Counted from the first letter of the stretch, positions 36,130 through 47,119 are shown. The stretch is DNA of 55,356 bases from Gammaproteobacteria bacterium (GCA_030425295.1 JAUIAT010000014.1:1-55356); one strand, 5' to 3'. The notes: generated by a model from the sequence alone, not told the origin. Program-made: numbers and translations.

Positions 36130-36648
36130 ATGTCTGAATACGCTATCAGTGAAAATGCTATAAAATTAAAAGAATTTTATAAAGGGAAATTCAAGAAGCT
36201 CAAAAATATAAATTCTAAACAACTTATAAATCTTATACTTGAGCTTAATAGAGACTTTAACAATTATAAATATCTTGAATCTGTTGAAGAAGCATTAGTA
36301 GCAGCAGACTTCTTATTACGCGCATACAATCATACCCTTTATAAAATAAACGATAGTGAGCTTGATAATTTTAAACCTATTGATATTTACAACGCTCAAA
36401 CAAAAAAAAATAATACAATTACAGTTAGAAAATTAATACATGAAATTGTTGAATCCACAATTTTGGGATGCAATATGATACTCTCAGGGAGCACAAAAGC
36501 TGCAGATAAGCCAGCTAAAATATATGGCAAAATTAAGCAAAAAGAGATGATTGAAAATTTTACAAACTTAAGTCATGGTTTATTCAAAAAGCAGATTGAT
36601 AAGCCAGAGCAGCATACACATACTCAACCAACTACTATTAATCCTTGA
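36130..36648 (+). CDS. Hypothetical soluble helical protein
   Basis: No family is recognised for these 172 residues. The protein appears almost entirely helical and highly charged, with a Lys/Asn-rich N-terminal half (NAIKLKEFYKGKFKKLKNIN). It lacks signal peptide and membrane segments. The last 20 residues (KPEQHTHTQPTTINP) are polar and unstructured, which could be a type IV secretion tail, but this is weak. Codons are very AT-rich. A ribosome site gagac lies before the ATG. Confidence 0.65.
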   Translation: MSEYAISENAIKLKEFYKGKFKKLKNINSKQLINLILELNRDFNNYKYLESVEEALVAADFLLRAYNHTLYKINDSELDNFKPIDIYNAQTKKNNTITVRKLIHEIVESTILGCNMILSGSTKAADKPAKIYGKIKQKEMIENFTNLSHGLFKKQIDKPEQHTHTQPTTINP

Positions 36649-36935
36649 TAAGAGATATCTTTAAGTTCTACACTTAACACCACTAAAATATTTACCTGTT
36701 TGATACCTAGCATAAGAAGTATATATTTATCTACTCATCAAAAGCCCCTATAAAAGACGATAAAACAAATCTACTATTTATTACTATTTATACCCAAGAT
36801 TAAATTATAAAAAAGCCGCATGACTTTTTACAGTCATGCGGCTCTTATCAACAAAAAAGTATAAACTAAGGGAATAGCGCTCAAATTCTAGAGTGGATCT
36901 CACCCAGAGCTCTAACGCTACCTCAAAACCTCAAG
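36649..36935. other. Intergenic region with rpsA terminator
   Basis: This 287-bp convergent gap separates the hypothetical gene from rpsA. The only clear structure is the terminator at 36807-36843. The rest is AT-rich with no ORF. Confidence 0.6.
36807..36843 (-). terminator. Rho-independent terminator after rpsA
   Basis: An 11-bp perfect stem (agccgcatgac at 36814-36824 with gtcatgcggct at 36833-36843) and an eight-base loop are followed on the minus strand by a T run. It lies about 95 bases after the rpsA stop and terminates the gyrA-serC-cmk-rpsA direction. Confidence 0.9.
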
Positions 36936-38597
36936 TTATTTATCTTCTTCTTTTTTGTCTTCGATCTGCTCTTTAAGTAAATCACCAAGAGTAGCACCCC
37001 CTAGATCACCACTTGAAGAGGAAGCAGATACTGCATCTTTAGTAGACAAGTACACAATACGGTTCTTACGATCCAAATTGTGAACTGTAGCAGTAATAGT
37101 TTCGCCTTCAGCCAAGTAATCACGAGCGTCTTGAATGCGGCCTTTGCTGATTTCAGAAGCTTTCAAATAACCTTCTACACCACCTTCAAGCAGGATAGAA
37201 CCACCTTTAGCGTCAACAGCAGTAACTTTACCTTCTACTTCAGCACCTTTAGGGTGACCCATCTCAAAGTTAGAGAAAGGATCTTCATCCATCTGCTTCA
37301 CGCCAAGAGAAATTCTTTCGCGCTCTGGATCAATCGCAAGAATTACTGCATCAACATGATCGCCTTTCTTGTAATTACGGATCGCTGTTTCACCAGGCTC
37401 TTTCCAAGAAATGTCAGAAAGATGGATAAGACCGTCAATTCCGCCATTAAGACCAATGAATACACCAAAGTCAGTGATAGAACGAATTTCACCACCAATC
37501 TTGTCACCAACTTGGTGAGTCGCAGAGAACTCATCCCATGGATTTTGTTTACATTGCTTGATACCTAGAGAAATACGACGACGGTTTTCATCGATATCTA
37601 GAACCATAACTTCAATTTCATCACCAACTGAAACTACTTTTGAAGGATAGATGTTTTTGTTGGTCCAATCCATTTCTGACATGTGAACCAAGCCTTCAAT
37701 ACCAGATTCGATTTCAACGAAGCAACCGTAATCAGTAACGTTGGTAACAACACCTGTCATTTTCAAGTTAACAGGGTAACGTTTAGCGATTTCTAACCAT
37801 GGATCTTCACCAAGCTGTTTAATACCAAGAGAAACACGCTTCTTATCGCGATCAAACTTTAATACTTTAACTGGCATTTCGTCACCGATGTTTAGCAATT
37901 CGCTTGGATGCTTAATACGGCTCCATGACATATCAGTAATATGTAAAAGACCATCAATACCGCCAAGATCGATAAACGCACCATAATCAGTAACGTTCTT
38001 TACGATACCGTTAACAACTTGACCTTCCTCAAGGTTTTCAAGGTAAGATTCGCGTTCAGCTTCAGAAGCTTGCTCAACAACAGCTCGACGAGAAACAACA
38101 ATATTGTTGCGACGACGATCCATTTTGATAATTTTGAAATCTAGTTCTTTATCTTCTAGAGATGATGGGTCGCGCACTGGACGAACATCTACTAGTGAAC
38201 CTGGCAAGAACGCACGTAATGAGTTAACAAGAACAGTGAAACCACCTTTAACGCGCTCAATGATGCGACCTTGGATAGTTTCTTTAGCCTCGAATGCGAT
38301 TTCAAGGTGACGCCAAGCTTCAGCACGACGAGCTTTTTCTCGTGATAGCCTAGTTTCACCAAAACCGTTTTCAACGTTTTCAACAACAACTTCAACTACT
38401 GAGCCAACTTCAACTTCAAGTTGACCTTCGTCATTCATAAACTCATTAATAGAGATAATTGATTCTGTTTTAAGACCACCGTCAACTATAACGAAGTCAT
38501 CTTTGATTTTTTCTACTTTTGCTGGAATTAAAGCGCCATGAGTGTAATCAACCTGGGACAAACTTTCTTCTAGCAAATTTGCAAAATTTTCAGTCAT
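36936..38597 (-). CDS. rpsA: 30S ribosomal protein S1
   Basis: A 553-residue protein (E. coli 557) with six S1 RNA-binding domains. Repeats show phrases such as [20 protein letters not shown] and [20 protein letters not shown]. Domains 1-2 bind the ribosome; domains 3-6 bind mRNA. The C-terminus is acidic/lysine-rich. It follows cmk, the conserved order. Confidence 0.98.
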   Translation of the reverse strand: MTENFANLLEESLSQVDYTHGALIPAKVEKIKDDFVIVDGGLKTESIISINEFMNDEGQLEVEVGSVVEVVVENVENGFGETRLSREKARRAEAWRHLEIAFEAKETIQGRIIERVKGGFTVLVNSLRAFLPGSLVDVRPVRDPSSLEDKELDFKIIKMDRRRNNIVVSRRAVVEQASEAERESYLENLEEGQVVNGIVKNVTDYGAFIDLGGIDGLLHITDMSWSRIKHPSELLNIGDEMPVKVLKFDRDKKRVSLGIKQLGEDPWLEIAKRYPVNLKMTGVVTNVTDYGCFVEIESGIEGLVHMSEMDWTNKNIYPSKVVSVGDEIEVMVLDIDENRRRISLGIKQCKQNPWDEFSATHQVGDKIGGEIRSITDFGVFIGLNGGIDGLIHLSDISWKEPGETAIRNYKKGDHVDAVILAIDPERERISLGVKQMDEDPFSNFEMGHPKGAEVEGKVTAVDAKGGSILLEGGVEGYLKASEISKGRIQDARDYLAEGETITATVHNLDRKNRIVYLSTKDAVSASSSSGDLGGATLGDLLKEQIEDKKEEDK

Positions 38598-38675
38598 TAT
38601 ATTTCCGAAATTTGAATACTTACATAATCATGGAGATCACGTAAGGTTAGTTTTAATTCTCAATTCAGCATAGCG

Positions 38676-39368
38676 CTAAATCAAGCCCTTTTCTTCTATT
38701 AAGGATAAAGCCTCAGCAAAGACTTCATCTATGCTTTTTGTTGACGTATCAATAATAATTGCATCATCAGCTGGTTTAAGTGGAGCAACCTTTCGATTAG
38801 CATCCCGCTCATCCCTAGCCTCTAATTCACGTACAACGTCGGCTAGAGTACCATCAAAGCCTTTGATTTGCAACTGTTTATACCTTCTTTCGCCCCTAAC
38901 TTCGGCTGAAGCAGTTAAATACAACTTTAGTTCAGCTTCAGGGAAAATAACGGTCCCCATGTCACGACCATCTGTAACAAGCCCAGGCAGCTGCTGAAAA
39001 CCACGCTGAACATCAGTTAATGCATCTCGTACAGCACTATGAGCAGCAACTTTTGAGGCTGATTGACCGCAGGCTTCAGTGCGAATTTCACCTTTAACAT
39101 CAACACCATCAACTAAAATTGCAGATGTAACACCAGCCTCTAATTTAAACTCAATATTCAATGCACGAGCCATCGAAGCTAAAGCCTTAGCATCATCAAA
39201 ATCTATACCACGTTTCGATGCCACCAAGCCAACAATTCGATATAAAACACCACTATCTAGAAAGTGCCAACCAAGCTTTGAGGCTAACCGCTCACTTAAA
39301 GTTCCCTTTCCTACACCACTGGGGCCATCAATTGTAATTACCGCAGCACTTGAATTTCTTTTTTCCAT
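38676..39368 (-). CDS. cmk: Cytidylate kinase
   Basis: Phosphorylates CMP and dCMP (230 residues). The P-loop is TIDGPSGVGKGTLSERLA, and the substrate-binding VTDGRDMGTVIFPEA and lid-region RDERDANRKVAPLKPADDA are typical. It lies directly upstream of rpsA. The aroA, pheA and hisC-type genes often found between serC and cmk are absent; only 76 bases separate serC and cmk. Confidence 0.96.
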   Translation of the reverse strand: MEKRNSSAAVITIDGPSGVGKGTLSERLASKLGWHFLDSGVLYRIVGLVASKRGIDFDDAKALASMARALNIEFKLEAGVTSAILVDGVDVKGEIRTEACGQSASKVAAHSAVRDALTDVQRGFQQLPGLVTDGRDMGTVIFPEAELKLYLTASAEVRGERRYKQLQIKGFDGTLADVVRELEARDERDANRKVAPLKPADDAIIIDTSTKSIDEVFAEALSLIEEKGLI

Positions 39369-39444
39369 AGACTCATCTCAAAGATAATAGTTGGCTCAAA
39401 AACAACTGACATAATAACGACACTCAACTCTCATAGAAAGCCAT

Positions 39445-40533
39445 CTAACGGTTCTCACGCTCGAAGCGTTTCATAAAACTAATTAAACGGTCAACAGCGT
39501 CTTCGTCAATTACATTATATAGACCAGCACGCAAACCACCGACTACCGGATGCCCCTTTAAGCCAATCAAGCCATTTTGACCTGCTTGATCAATAAAATC
39601 AGACATAAGATTAGTTTTTTCAATCACAAAAGGAATATTCATGCGTGAACGACAACTTGTCTCAACTTTATTAATATAAAAACTTGAATTATCAATAAAG
39701 TCATAAAGTTTTGCAGATTTACGTTGATTTATCTCACCAAATGCATCAGCCCCACCTTTTTCTTTAATCCAGTCTAGCATTAAACCAGTTACATAAAGGG
39801 CAAAAGTTGGTGGTGTATTATAATAAGATTTATGTTCTATATAAGTGCGATAATCCGTAAGCATGCTGGTTTTAAAAATTGGTTCCTGAATGATATTAGA
39901 ATTAATTATTGATACCGAAAGCCCAGCTATACCAATGTTCTTTTGGCATGCAGCATAAACCATATCATAATTTTCTATCTTCATTGGTCGAGATAAGATA
40001 TTTGATGTCATATCAGAAATTAAAGGCACACCTTGACGATCTGGCGCAGAAGGAAACTCAACACCATGTATAGTTTCATTATCAACTATATGGAGATATG
40101 CGGCATCCTGAGACCTATTCCATTCACTCTGATGAGGGATCGAAATAAAGCCATCACCTTCTTTATCAACCACTCTATTTACAGGGGCAAATCTTTCTGC
40201 TTCTTTAACTGCAACAGATGACCAATATCCTGTAACGGCATAATCAACTGGCAAAGATTGTTTCATAAAATTCATTGGTATCATGCCATATTGGCCACGA
40301 CCACCTCCTTGAATAAATAATACATGATAACTATCAGGTATATTCATAAGATCACGGAATTTTTGCTCAACCTCAGTACCTAGTTCTAGAACCGCAGGGT
40401 CACGGTGCGATATTTCCATAATGGAAGCACCTTTTCCACGCCAATTCCACATATCTTTTTGGATTTGATCCAAAACTTGAGCCGGCAACGCCGCCGGCCC
40501 GCTACTAAAATTATCAGGTCTCTGTTGACTCAT
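39445..40533 (-). CDS. serC: Phosphoserine aminotransferase
   Basis: Converts 3-phosphohydroxypyruvate to phosphoserine and also acts in pyridoxal phosphate synthesis. I start it at the ATG at 40533 because GAGG lies nine bases before it. This gives 362 residues, equal to E. coli SerC, with N-terminus [10 protein letters not shown]. The PLP Lys is in [14 protein letters not shown]. The C-terminus has [17 protein letters not shown]. The start lies inside the end of gyrA (20-base overlap). Confidence 0.96.
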   Translation of the reverse strand: MSQQRPDNFSSGPAALPAQVLDQIQKDMWNWRGKGASIMEISHRDPAVLELGTEVEQKFRDLMNIPDSYHVLFIQGGGRGQYGMIPMNFMKQSLPVDYAVTGYWSSVAVKEAERFAPVNRVVDKEGDGFISIPHQSEWNRSQDAAYLHIVDNETIHGVEFPSAPDRQGVPLISDMTSNILSRPMKIENYDMVYAACQKNIGIAGLSVSIINSNIIQEPIFKTSMLTDYRTYIEHKSYYNTPPTFALYVTGLMLDWIKEKGGADAFGEINQRKSAKLYDFIDNSSFYINKVETSCRSRMNIPFVIEKTNLMSDFIDQAGQNGLIGLKGHPVVGGLRAGLYNVIDEDAVDRLISFMKRFERENR

Positions 40534-43117
40534 CTGTTGAAGCCTCATTTACAGGTTCTGGGCTAGACTCAATTTCTTCGTCTTCACTAACGTCATCTTC
40601 TGCAACTCTTTGCAACGAAACCAATCTCTCACCACTTGCTAAATTAATTAAACGTACACCTTGAGTATTACGACCAATTACTGAAATATCACTTGCACGT
40701 AACCTAACCAAAGTACCTTGATCGGTGATTAGCATCATCTCATCTTGTTCAGTAACTTGAATAGCACCGACAACCTGACCATTGCGATCACTACATTGAA
40801 TTGAAATAACACCTTGGCCGCCGCGCCCACGTCGCGGATATTGATCAAGCATAGTACGCTTACCATACCCTTTTTCAGTCGCGGTCAATATAGCTGCATC
40901 ATCATCGGCAATAATAAGAGATATTACCTTTTGACCATCTTGCATCCTTACACCACGAACACCCCTGGCAGTACGCCCCATAGCACGCACATCGGTTTCT
41001 TCAAAGCGAATAACCTTACCCGCATCAGTAAACAGCATTACATCTTTTTCGCCATCAGTTAAACCAACCCCGACTAAATAATCATCATCACGCAGATCAA
41101 CAGCAATAATGCCGTTGCTGCGAGGTCTAGAAAATTGATTCAATGCAACTTTTTTCACAGTTCCCTTAGATGTAGCAAAAAATACATATTGATCCTCTCT
41201 ATATTCACGAACTGGAAGTAGTGTCGTAATAGACTCATCAGTTTCAAGAGGCAGCAAGTTAACTATTGGTTTACCTTTTGCAGAGCGACTACCTTGAGGA
41301 AGCATGTAAACTTTCAGCCAGTACAGCTTTCCTCTGTCTGAGAAACAAAGCAGCGTATCATGCATCTTGGCCACTACTAACTGGTCGATAAAATCTTCAT
41401 CTTTCATGGAAGTTGCAGACTTACCGCGACCACCACGTCTTTGTGATTTATAAACATCCAAAGTCTGAACTTTTGCATAACCTTCACTAGAAATTGTTAC
41501 AACAACCTCTTCATCATCGATCATGTCTTCAATCGTAAGGTCTTCTTGAGCTTCGATAATTTCAGTACGACGCTTATCGCCAAACTGTTCTCTAATATCG
41601 CTTAACTCATCACGAATCAACTGCAGAAGCTTTCCAGAATCACTTAAAATTGATAGTAATTCTTTAATTTTATCCAATATCTCTCTGTATTCATTGAATA
41701 TTTTATCTTGCTCAAGACCAGTCAATCGGTGCAATCTCATGTCAAGAATTGCCTGTGCCTGAGAAGGTGATAACTTGTACCCATCGCCTTGAAAGCCAAA
41801 TTCTGGCTCAAGATCATCTGGACGTGCAGCATTTTGATCCGTCGACTCAAGAAGCTTCGCAACAGCTCCAGGATTCCAAATTTTTTCTAGTAGAGCAACT
41901 TTTGCCTCGGCAGAACTTTTAGCAGCCTTGATCAATTTAATAACATCATCAATATTTGCAAGAGCAACGCCCAGCCCTTCTAAAATATGCGCACGTTCAC
42001 GAGCCTTACGCAGCTCAAATATAGTCCGGCGAGTAACAACTTCACGGCGGTGCTTCACAAAAGCTTCTAAAATTTCTTTTAGATTCATTGCTCTTGGCTG
42101 GCCTGAGTCGAGCGCTACCATATTGATCCCAAACACCGTCTCAAGCTGGGTTTGGCTATAAAGCTTATTTAGTAAAACTTCAGGATTTTCATTTCGCTTA
42201 ACTTCTATTACGACGCGAATACCATCTTTATCAGATTCATCGCGAAGAGCGGCAATACCCTCAATTGCTTTCTCACGAACTAGTTCGCCAACCTTTTCAA
42301 TTAATCGAGCCTTATTTACCTGATATGGAAATTCAGTAATTATAATAGCCTGACGATCGTTCTTTAGCGTTTCAATATCAGCTCTTGCACGAATACGAAT
42401 GCGGCCACGACCTGTCTTGTAAGCTTGACGAATACCTGCCTGACCATTAATTATTGCAGCAGTTGGGAAATCTGGGCCAGGAATATACTCCATCAACTCT
42501 GGTATAGTAATTTCAGAGTTATCCATTAAGGCCAAAGTACCATCAATAATTTCATTTAAGTTGTGCGGAGGAATATTTGTTGCCATACCAACAGCAATAC
42601 CGGAAGAACCATTAACCAAAAGATTTGGTACTCGTGTTGGTAACACATTGGGTATCATCTCAGTACCATCGTAGTTAGGTGAGTAATCTACGGTTTCTTT
42701 TTCTATGTCAGCCAAAAGTGAATGGGTAATTTTAGCCATGCGCACTTCGGTATAACGCATAGCTGCTGGGGAGTCACCATCTACGGAGCCAAAGTTACCT
42801 TGACCATCTACCAAAGGGTAGCGCAAACTAAATGTTTGTGCCATACGTACAATTGTGTCATACGCAGCAGTATCACTATGAGGATGATATTTACCTACAA
42901 CATCACCAACTACACGAGCAGACTTTTTATAGGGCTTGTTCCAATCATTATTTAGCTCATGCATGGCAAATAATGCCCTACGATGCACAGGTTTCAAACC
43001 ATCACGAACATCAGGTAATGCACGCCCAACAATTACCGACATTGCGTAATCCAAATAAGACTGCTTTAATTCGCTTTCTATGGTAACTGGGATGATATTT
43101 TCATCTTTCACGGTCAT
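40514..43117 (-). CDS. gyrA: DNA gyrase subunit A
   Basis: The breakage-reunion subunit of gyrase. I start it at the ATG at 43117 (867 residues) because the next residues align with E. coli GyrA and AAGGGA lies before it; the frame stays open 26 codons further without a ribosome site. The active-site Tyr is in [10 protein letters not shown]. The GyrA box is [10 protein letters not shown], and the C-terminal blades repeat motifs such as RGVRGVRM. The tail is acidic. In the quinolone region, residues 79-87 read [14 protein letters not shown], with Ser81 and Thr83 where E. coli has Gly81 and Ser83. Confidence 0.97.
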   Translation of the reverse strand: MTVKDENIIPVTIESELKQSYLDYAMSVIVGRALPDVRDGLKPVHRRALFAMHELNNDWNKPYKKSARVVGDVVGKYHPHSDTAAYDTIVRMAQTFSLRYPLVDGQGNFGSVDGDSPAAMRYTEVRMAKITHSLLADIEKETVDYSPNYDGTEMIPNVLPTRVPNLLVNGSSGIAVGMATNIPPHNLNEIIDGTLALMDNSEITIPELMEYIPGPDFPTAAIINGQAGIRQAYKTGRGRIRIRARADIETLKNDRQAIIITEFPYQVNKARLIEKVGELVREKAIEGIAALRDESDKDGIRVVIEVKRNENPEVLLNKLYSQTQLETVFGINMVALDSGQPRAMNLKEILEAFVKHRREVVTRRTIFELRKARERAHILEGLGVALANIDDVIKLIKAAKSSAEAKVALLEKIWNPGAVAKLLESTDQNAARPDDLEPEFGFQGDGYKLSPSQAQAILDMRLHRLTGLEQDKIFNEYREILDKIKELLSILSDSGKLLQLIRDELSDIREQFGDKRRTEIIEAQEDLTIEDMIDDEEVVVTISSEGYAKVQTLDVYKSQRRGGRGKSATSMKDEDFIDQLVVAKMHDTLLCFSDRGKLYWLKVYMLPQGSRSAKGKPIVNLLPLETDESITTLLPVREYREDQYVFFATSKGTVKKVALNQFSRPRSNGIIAVDLRDDDYLVGVGLTDGEKDVMLFTDAGKVIRFEETDVRAMGRTARGVRGVRMQDGQKVISLIIADDDAAILTATEKGYGKRTMLDQYPRRGRGGQGVISIQCSDRNGQVVGAIQVTEQDEMMLITDQGTLVRLRASDISVIGRNTQGVRLINLASGERLVSLQRVAEDDVSEDEEIESSPEPVNEASTDESTET

Positions 43118-43234
43118 TGTATTCCCTTGCCTCTTCCAGCTGATTTTCAGAAGATTATATTGTACCACATCATTAAGAATATGTAGCGTTTTCAAAATTA
43201 AGATTTAATTAGGTCTTTTTTAGAGCACGGGCGA

Positions 43235-44545
43235 TCAACAGACTTCACAATGCTCTACGTTAATATTAATACCACCCTCAGCAACATAATATCCCTCAGC
43301 TACAGCAAAACCAGCAACAGCAACCAACTTATCGTTATAATAGACTAATGGAATGGAAGCTCTTTCCCAAGGAGGAATCCCCCACTCCTGAAATAATGAT
43401 TTAACTCTTTTTGAAACCCCTCGCCCATGGATTTTTATTCTTTCGCCTCCGGCTCTAAATCTAACCTCAACAAGCTCACTCTGCAAAGGCTTACGAAGAC
43501 CTCCACTTAATGAATTTGTAGCAACAAGCTTACAAGAACCAAAATCAAGAGATTCATTTACGCTCCATCGATAAGACAAATTCTCATGCAAAGGCTTCTC
43601 ATGGTAATATAATAAAAACAATCTATTACGATAACGACGTAAAATAGCTTTACCAATTTTAAGCTCTGGGGTAGCACCCCAAACACTACCAATAACCTCG
43701 TCATAAAGATGCTTCAAAGCAGACCTACTAGGATAAGAAAACCCAGACTGATGCAACCATTGCCTAATAATGAAATTTTGCTCAATTTTAGAAAATTTTT
43801 TCAAAGCAGTTACATCTAAAATATTATTTCTAATTAAACACTTACCCAAACTTACTTTAATTTTTGAGGCAATAAACTCAGAAACATCTTCAGCGTTTTC
43901 AGCAACTCTAGAAAACGCCTTAGAATTATGTGACCAACGCTGATTAAGCAAAGGGACAACATTATTCCTAAGAAAATTCCTATCGAAATCATCAGCTTTA
44001 TTGGATGGGTCTTCCACCCACTTTAAATTGTGAGACAAGGCATAAGCCAAAATTTCAGAACGAGAAACTGATAAAAGTGGGCGCGCAATAAAACCACTGG
44101 CAAACTTTCTAACCCTTGGAATACCAGAAAGACCCTCAACCCCAGAGCCTCGTAAAATATTAAGAAGCAATGTTTCAACCTGATCATCTTGATGGTGAGC
44201 CATAACTAAATAGTCATTTACTGACAAGACTTCTGAAAATTTTTGATAACGCGCAATTCGAGCCCTATCCTCCGGGCCATTACCATCCACATCATCAACC
44301 TTAACTCTAAAAGAAATAAATGGAACATCAAGAGATTGCGAAACAGTGGAACAATGATACTCCCACATATCTGAACTTTCTTGCAACTGATGATTGATAT
44401 GAATGACTTTTAACTTAAAGTCATAATCTTCCCGCGCCCTTGATAAAAGATGCAAAAGAACATGGGAGTCCACCCCTCCACTATAAGCAACTAAAAGAGA
44501 GCTCCCACTAGGAATTTTATGTAAAAAAGAGTTTACTACTTGCAC
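43235..44545 (-). CDS. tilS: tRNA(Ile)-lysidine synthase
   Basis: Adds lysine to C34 of the minor tRNA-Ile so that it reads AUA. The 436-residue product has the PP-loop VAYSGGVDSHVLLHLL near residue 19 and the conserved MAHHQDDQVETLLLNILRGS. The C-terminal substrate-binding domains (RAGGERIKIHGRG) match the full-length TilS of gammaproteobacteria. It precedes gyrA with a ~120-base gap and follows the ppiD homologue by 28 bases. Confidence 0.95.
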   Translation of the reverse strand: MQVVNSFLHKIPSGSSLLVAYSGGVDSHVLLHLLSRAREDYDFKLKVIHINHQLQESSDMWEYHCSTVSQSLDVPFISFRVKVDDVDGNGPEDRARIARYQKFSEVLSVNDYLVMAHHQDDQVETLLLNILRGSGVEGLSGIPRVRKFASGFIARPLLSVSRSEILAYALSHNLKWVEDPSNKADDFDRNFLRNNVVPLLNQRWSHNSKAFSRVAENAEDVSEFIASKIKVSLGKCLIRNNILDVTALKKFSKIEQNFIIRQWLHQSGFSYPSRSALKHLYDEVIGSVWGATPELKIGKAILRRYRNRLFLLYYHEKPLHENLSYRWSVNESLDFGSCKLVATNSLSGGLRKPLQSELVEVRFRAGGERIKIHGRGVSKRVKSLFQEWGIPPWERASIPLVYYNDKLVAVAGFAVAEGYYVAEGGININVEHCEVC

Positions 44546-44573
44546 TTAAATTTTATACAGAAATTTTTCAAAA

Positions 44574-46163
44574 TTAATTATCTGTGTAAATTTTAACATC
44601 CATCTGGTTGATTTGGCTATCATAAAATGCCCTAAAAGCACTCATACCATAATTAGCCCTTAGAGACATCTTAATACCTTTTTTATCTTCCCTGGACAAA
44701 TTAGCTGAATCACCTTGAGTAATTTTATCTAATCTAACCAAAGCAACATTATCAAAAGTTGTTATAACAACTGGGTATTTAGACCCTTCTTTGATACTGA
44801 AAGCTGCCTGTGTAACAGGTGATAACACTACAGTATTATCTCTTCCTACATTTTTTTCTGCTTGCCATTTGAAACCATGTGATCGAAGGAGACTATCAAC
44901 TGACTTGCCATGCTTAGCCTCTTCTACAATTTTATAGGCAAATTGTTTCGCTTTTTCAGCTGATTTCTTTGCCACCATCAAACTACGAACAGACTTCTCA
45001 ACCTGAGCAAAAGGCTTAGCCTTCGCAGGAACATGGTCGTTAACCCTAAGAACCACTAAAGTACTATCATCAAGTTGTAATGCTCTACTATTATTACCTT
45101 GTTCAAGCGTATCAGGTAAAAACGCCGCCTTAACTACTTCTTTATATTTAGCTAGACCAGAAGAAGAGCCACCATTTCGCGAGATCCAATCGGTTTTTTG
45201 TATCTTAATATTCAAAGCCTTTGCCAATGGTTTCAAGCTTGTAGGGTTAGAAAATGCCATATCCTCAAGAATTTCAGCTTTTTCTGAAAATGCCTTTTGC
45301 ACTTTCTGGGAGATCAATCGATTGTAAATTTGTTTTTTAACTTTGCGCAAAGGTATGAGTGCACCCCCCTTAGTAAAAGAGGGTTTGTTCTGCTTATAGT
45401 AATCAACAATTTCTTTATCAGAAATTTTCATGCTTTGCTTGATGTCATTAGCTGACAACTTAATATAAGACACTTTAACCTTTTCTGGGCTCATAAAATC
45501 AGCTTTATGATTTTCATAGAATGTTATTAGATCTTTATTGCTAATTTTGACATCATGCTTGAATTTATTACTAGAAAGAACAACATAATCAAAATCGCGC
45601 TTTTGGTATAAAACAGATATCCATCGGTTTAATTCATCAGGCAAAACAAATGCACTTTCCTGAATACCTACTGATGGCTGCCCCACCAATAGCTGCTCAT
45701 TTAGCTCCCCAAGCAGCTGGGACTTATTGCGAGGATTTACTTCAATATATGTTTTGAGCTTATCAGGTGAAAACTTACCATTTACTTGAAATGCAGGAAT
45801 TTCTTTAACCGCCTCCATAACTTGTTTTTGGCTTACGTTAAAACCTAAGTTATAAGCAGCTTTTTGCATAACAATGCGCTGAGTCATCTGTTGCAAAGTT
45901 TTTTCTTTTAGTATTTTTTGCGCCTCTTGATCGGCAACCATCCCCCTGCCAAGCTGTGACTCAACCACCTTCTTCATGCGCTCATAGTTAGCTTGGAAGT
46001 CACGCTGCGTAATATTGTAACCATCAATTTTAGCAACAATATTGTGATTAGATCCTTCGCGAATATACTGACTGAATCCTAAACCAACTAAACTGATACC
46101 TACAGCACCAACAATTATACCAACAAGCCACTTTCCAGTTTTCTCGTTTAGAGTTTGAAGCAT
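44574..46163 (-). CDS. ppiD: PpiD/SurA-N-like periplasmic chaperone without parvulin domain
   Basis: A PpiD homologue anchored at the translocon. The start at 46163 has AAGGGA five bases before it and gives 529 residues. The transmembrane helix is at 12-31 (WLVGIIVGAVGISLVGLGF), followed by the SurA-N-like chaperone region. E. coli PpiD has 623 residues with a parvulin domain in the middle. Here the segment EIVDYYKQNKPSFTKGG runs straight into PLRKVKKQIYNRLISQK, which corresponds to the region after the parvulin domain. The ~94-residue deficit equals one such domain. The C-terminal part aligns well (TDWISRNGG, VVLRVNDHVPAKAKPF). It would act as a chaperone only, without prolyl isomerase activity. 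Confidence 0.88.
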   Translation of the reverse strand: MLQTLNEKTGKWLVGIIVGAVGISLVGLGFSQYIREGSNHNIVAKIDGYNITQRDFQANYERMKKVVESQLGRGMVADQEAQKILKEKTLQQMTQRIVMQKAAYNLGFNVSQKQVMEAVKEIPAFQVNGKFSPDKLKTYIEVNPRNKSQLLGELNEQLLVGQPSVGIQESAFVLPDELNRWISVLYQKRDFDYVVLSSNKFKHDVKISNKDLITFYENHKADFMSPEKVKVSYIKLSANDIKQSMKISDKEIVDYYKQNKPSFTKGGALIPLRKVKKQIYNRLISQKVQKAFSEKAEILEDMAFSNPTSLKPLAKALNIKIQKTDWISRNGGSSSGLAKYKEVVKAAFLPDTLEQGNNSRALQLDDSTLVVLRVNDHVPAKAKPFAQVEKSVRSLMVAKKSAEKAKQFAYKIVEEAKHGKSVDSLLRSHGFKWQAEKNVGRDNTVVLSPVTQAAFSIKEGSKYPVVITTFDNVALVRLDKITQGDSANLSREDKKGIKMSLRANYGMSAFRAFYDSQINQMDVKIYTDN

Positions 46164-46201
46164 GATAATCCCTTGATTCATTTTGGATAAATTGGAAAAA
46201 A

Positions 46202-46278
46202 TGGCGGAGTGGACGGGACTCGAACCCGCGACCTCTGACGTGACAGGCCAGTATTCTAACCAGCTGAACTACCACTCC
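46202..46278 (-). tRNA. tRNA-Asp (anticodon GTC)
   Basis: A 77-nt cloverleaf on the minus strand with encoded CCA. The acceptor stem ggagtgg pairs with ccactcc. The anticodon loop in ggcctgtcacgtc carries GTC, and the T arm is gcgggttcgagtcccgt. It lies 38 bases upstream of the ppiD start. Confidence 0.96.
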
Positions 46279-46348
46279 GCAACGGTCAATGCCTAGGTAT
46301 ATTAGCGCGTCTAGTCTACTTGCGCAAGCATTGTTTTAGGAAAGATGA

Positions 46349-46424
46349 TGGTGGGTGCTGAGGGGATCGAACCCCCGACATTCGCCTTGTAAGGGCGACG
46401 CTCTACCAGCTGAGCTAAGCACCC
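46349..46424 (-). tRNA. tRNA-Val (anticodon TAC)
   Basis: A 76-nt cloverleaf on the minus strand with encoded CCA. The acceptor stem gggtgct pairs with agcaccc. The anticodon arm cgcccttacaaggcg carries TAC. It is 70 bases upstream of tRNA-Asp and probably cotranscribed with it. Confidence 0.96.
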
Positions 46425-46568
46425 ATCAACTGAGCACACACTATATCAAATAAATTTTAAGAAATGAAGAAGAAATTTAAAAAAATTTCCTTTTTTTATC
46501 TGTAATTTAAATTTTCTCTTTATGCACAAAAAGTTAGTTAATATTTAAAATTAGCCATACAACTGTGC

Positions 46569-46676
46569 ACCCTGCTAACAATTAGTCTTACGGCTGCAAA
46601 TTTCTATAATTTGTGAAAGTTTACCCTTCAATTCGTTAAATAGAGAGACTATTCGCCTAATTAAAGAACAAAATTT
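46569..46676. repeat. Decayed MITE family A copy
   Basis: Compared with copy 2, this is the reverse complement of the right two thirds, with many substitutions: accctgctaacaattagtct, then cggctgcaaat, then ttcgttaaatag and actattcgcct. The left end is missing. It ends where the hup terminator begins. Confidence 0.75.
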
Positions 46677-46683
46677 TGGGCAT

Positions 46684-46712
46684 AAAAAAAGGCAGCAATT
46701 AATGCTGCCTTC
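46684..46712 (-). terminator. Rho-independent terminator after hup
   Basis: On the minus strand the stem aggcagca/tgctgcct with loop ttaat is followed by seven T. It lies about 40 bases after the hup stop codon. Confidence 0.9.
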
Positions 46713-46753
46713 TTAAACTGGTACCGATAATAAATTATCAGATGTGGCGTTAG

Positions 46754-47032
46754 TTAGCCCTTTTTAACACGTTCTTTCAAACGGCTACCAACTTTAAACT
46801 GAACTACTTTACCACCTGGGATTTCAATAGTTGCGCCAGTTTGAGGATTACGGCCAGTACGAGCTTTACGCATAGCAGTCTTGAAAGAGCCAAAACCGAT
46901 TAACGATACGTCACCACCTTTAACCAAACAATCAGAAACAACATCAGTGAAAGCGTTAACAAAAGCTTCAGCTTGAGCTTTAGTTGTATTAACTTTGTGA
47001 GCAATTTGTTCAACTAGTTGTGCTTTATTCAT
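46754..47032 (-). CDS. hupB: Nucleoid protein HU
   Basis: HU bends and compacts DNA. The ATG at 47032 gives the typical size (92 residues) and N-terminus MNKAQLVEQIA, with a strong aaggag/ggtggg region before it. Motifs are LIGFGSFKTAMRKARTGRNP (DNA-binding arm) and VVQFKVGSRLKERV. The frame is open 46 codons further upstream, but that part is the leader. HU-beta is the likeliest type; the exact paralogue is not certain. Confidence 0.95.
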   Translation of the reverse strand: MNKAQLVEQIAHKVNTTKAQAEAFVNAFTDVVSDCLVKGGDVSLIGFGSFKTAMRKARTGRNPQTGATIEIPGGKVVQFKVGSRLKERVKKG

Positions 47033-47119
47033 TTTTCCCACCTTTCTCCTTGGTTTATTAAAACTAGGGGGGCTTATATACCCCATTAACCTAAAGCAAA
47101 TTTCGCCCTTGGTAAAATC

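Larger units (their letters stand above)
46425..46753. other. Intergenic region with MITE relic and hup terminator
   Basis: This 329-bp gap lies between tRNA-Val and hup. It holds an AT-rich stretch to about 46555 that should contain the tRNA promoter, a decayed MITE (46569-46676) and the hup terminator. No ORF is credible. Confidence 0.6.

Noticed and set aside
37080..37568. 162-codon open frame on the plus strand
   Set aside because: It is antisense to rpsA, with Phe/Thr-rich translation typical of a shadow frame.
43118..43195. Longer N-terminus for gyrA
   Set aside because: There is no ribosome site, and the extra 26 residues have no match in GyrA; the ATG at 43117 aligns with the family.
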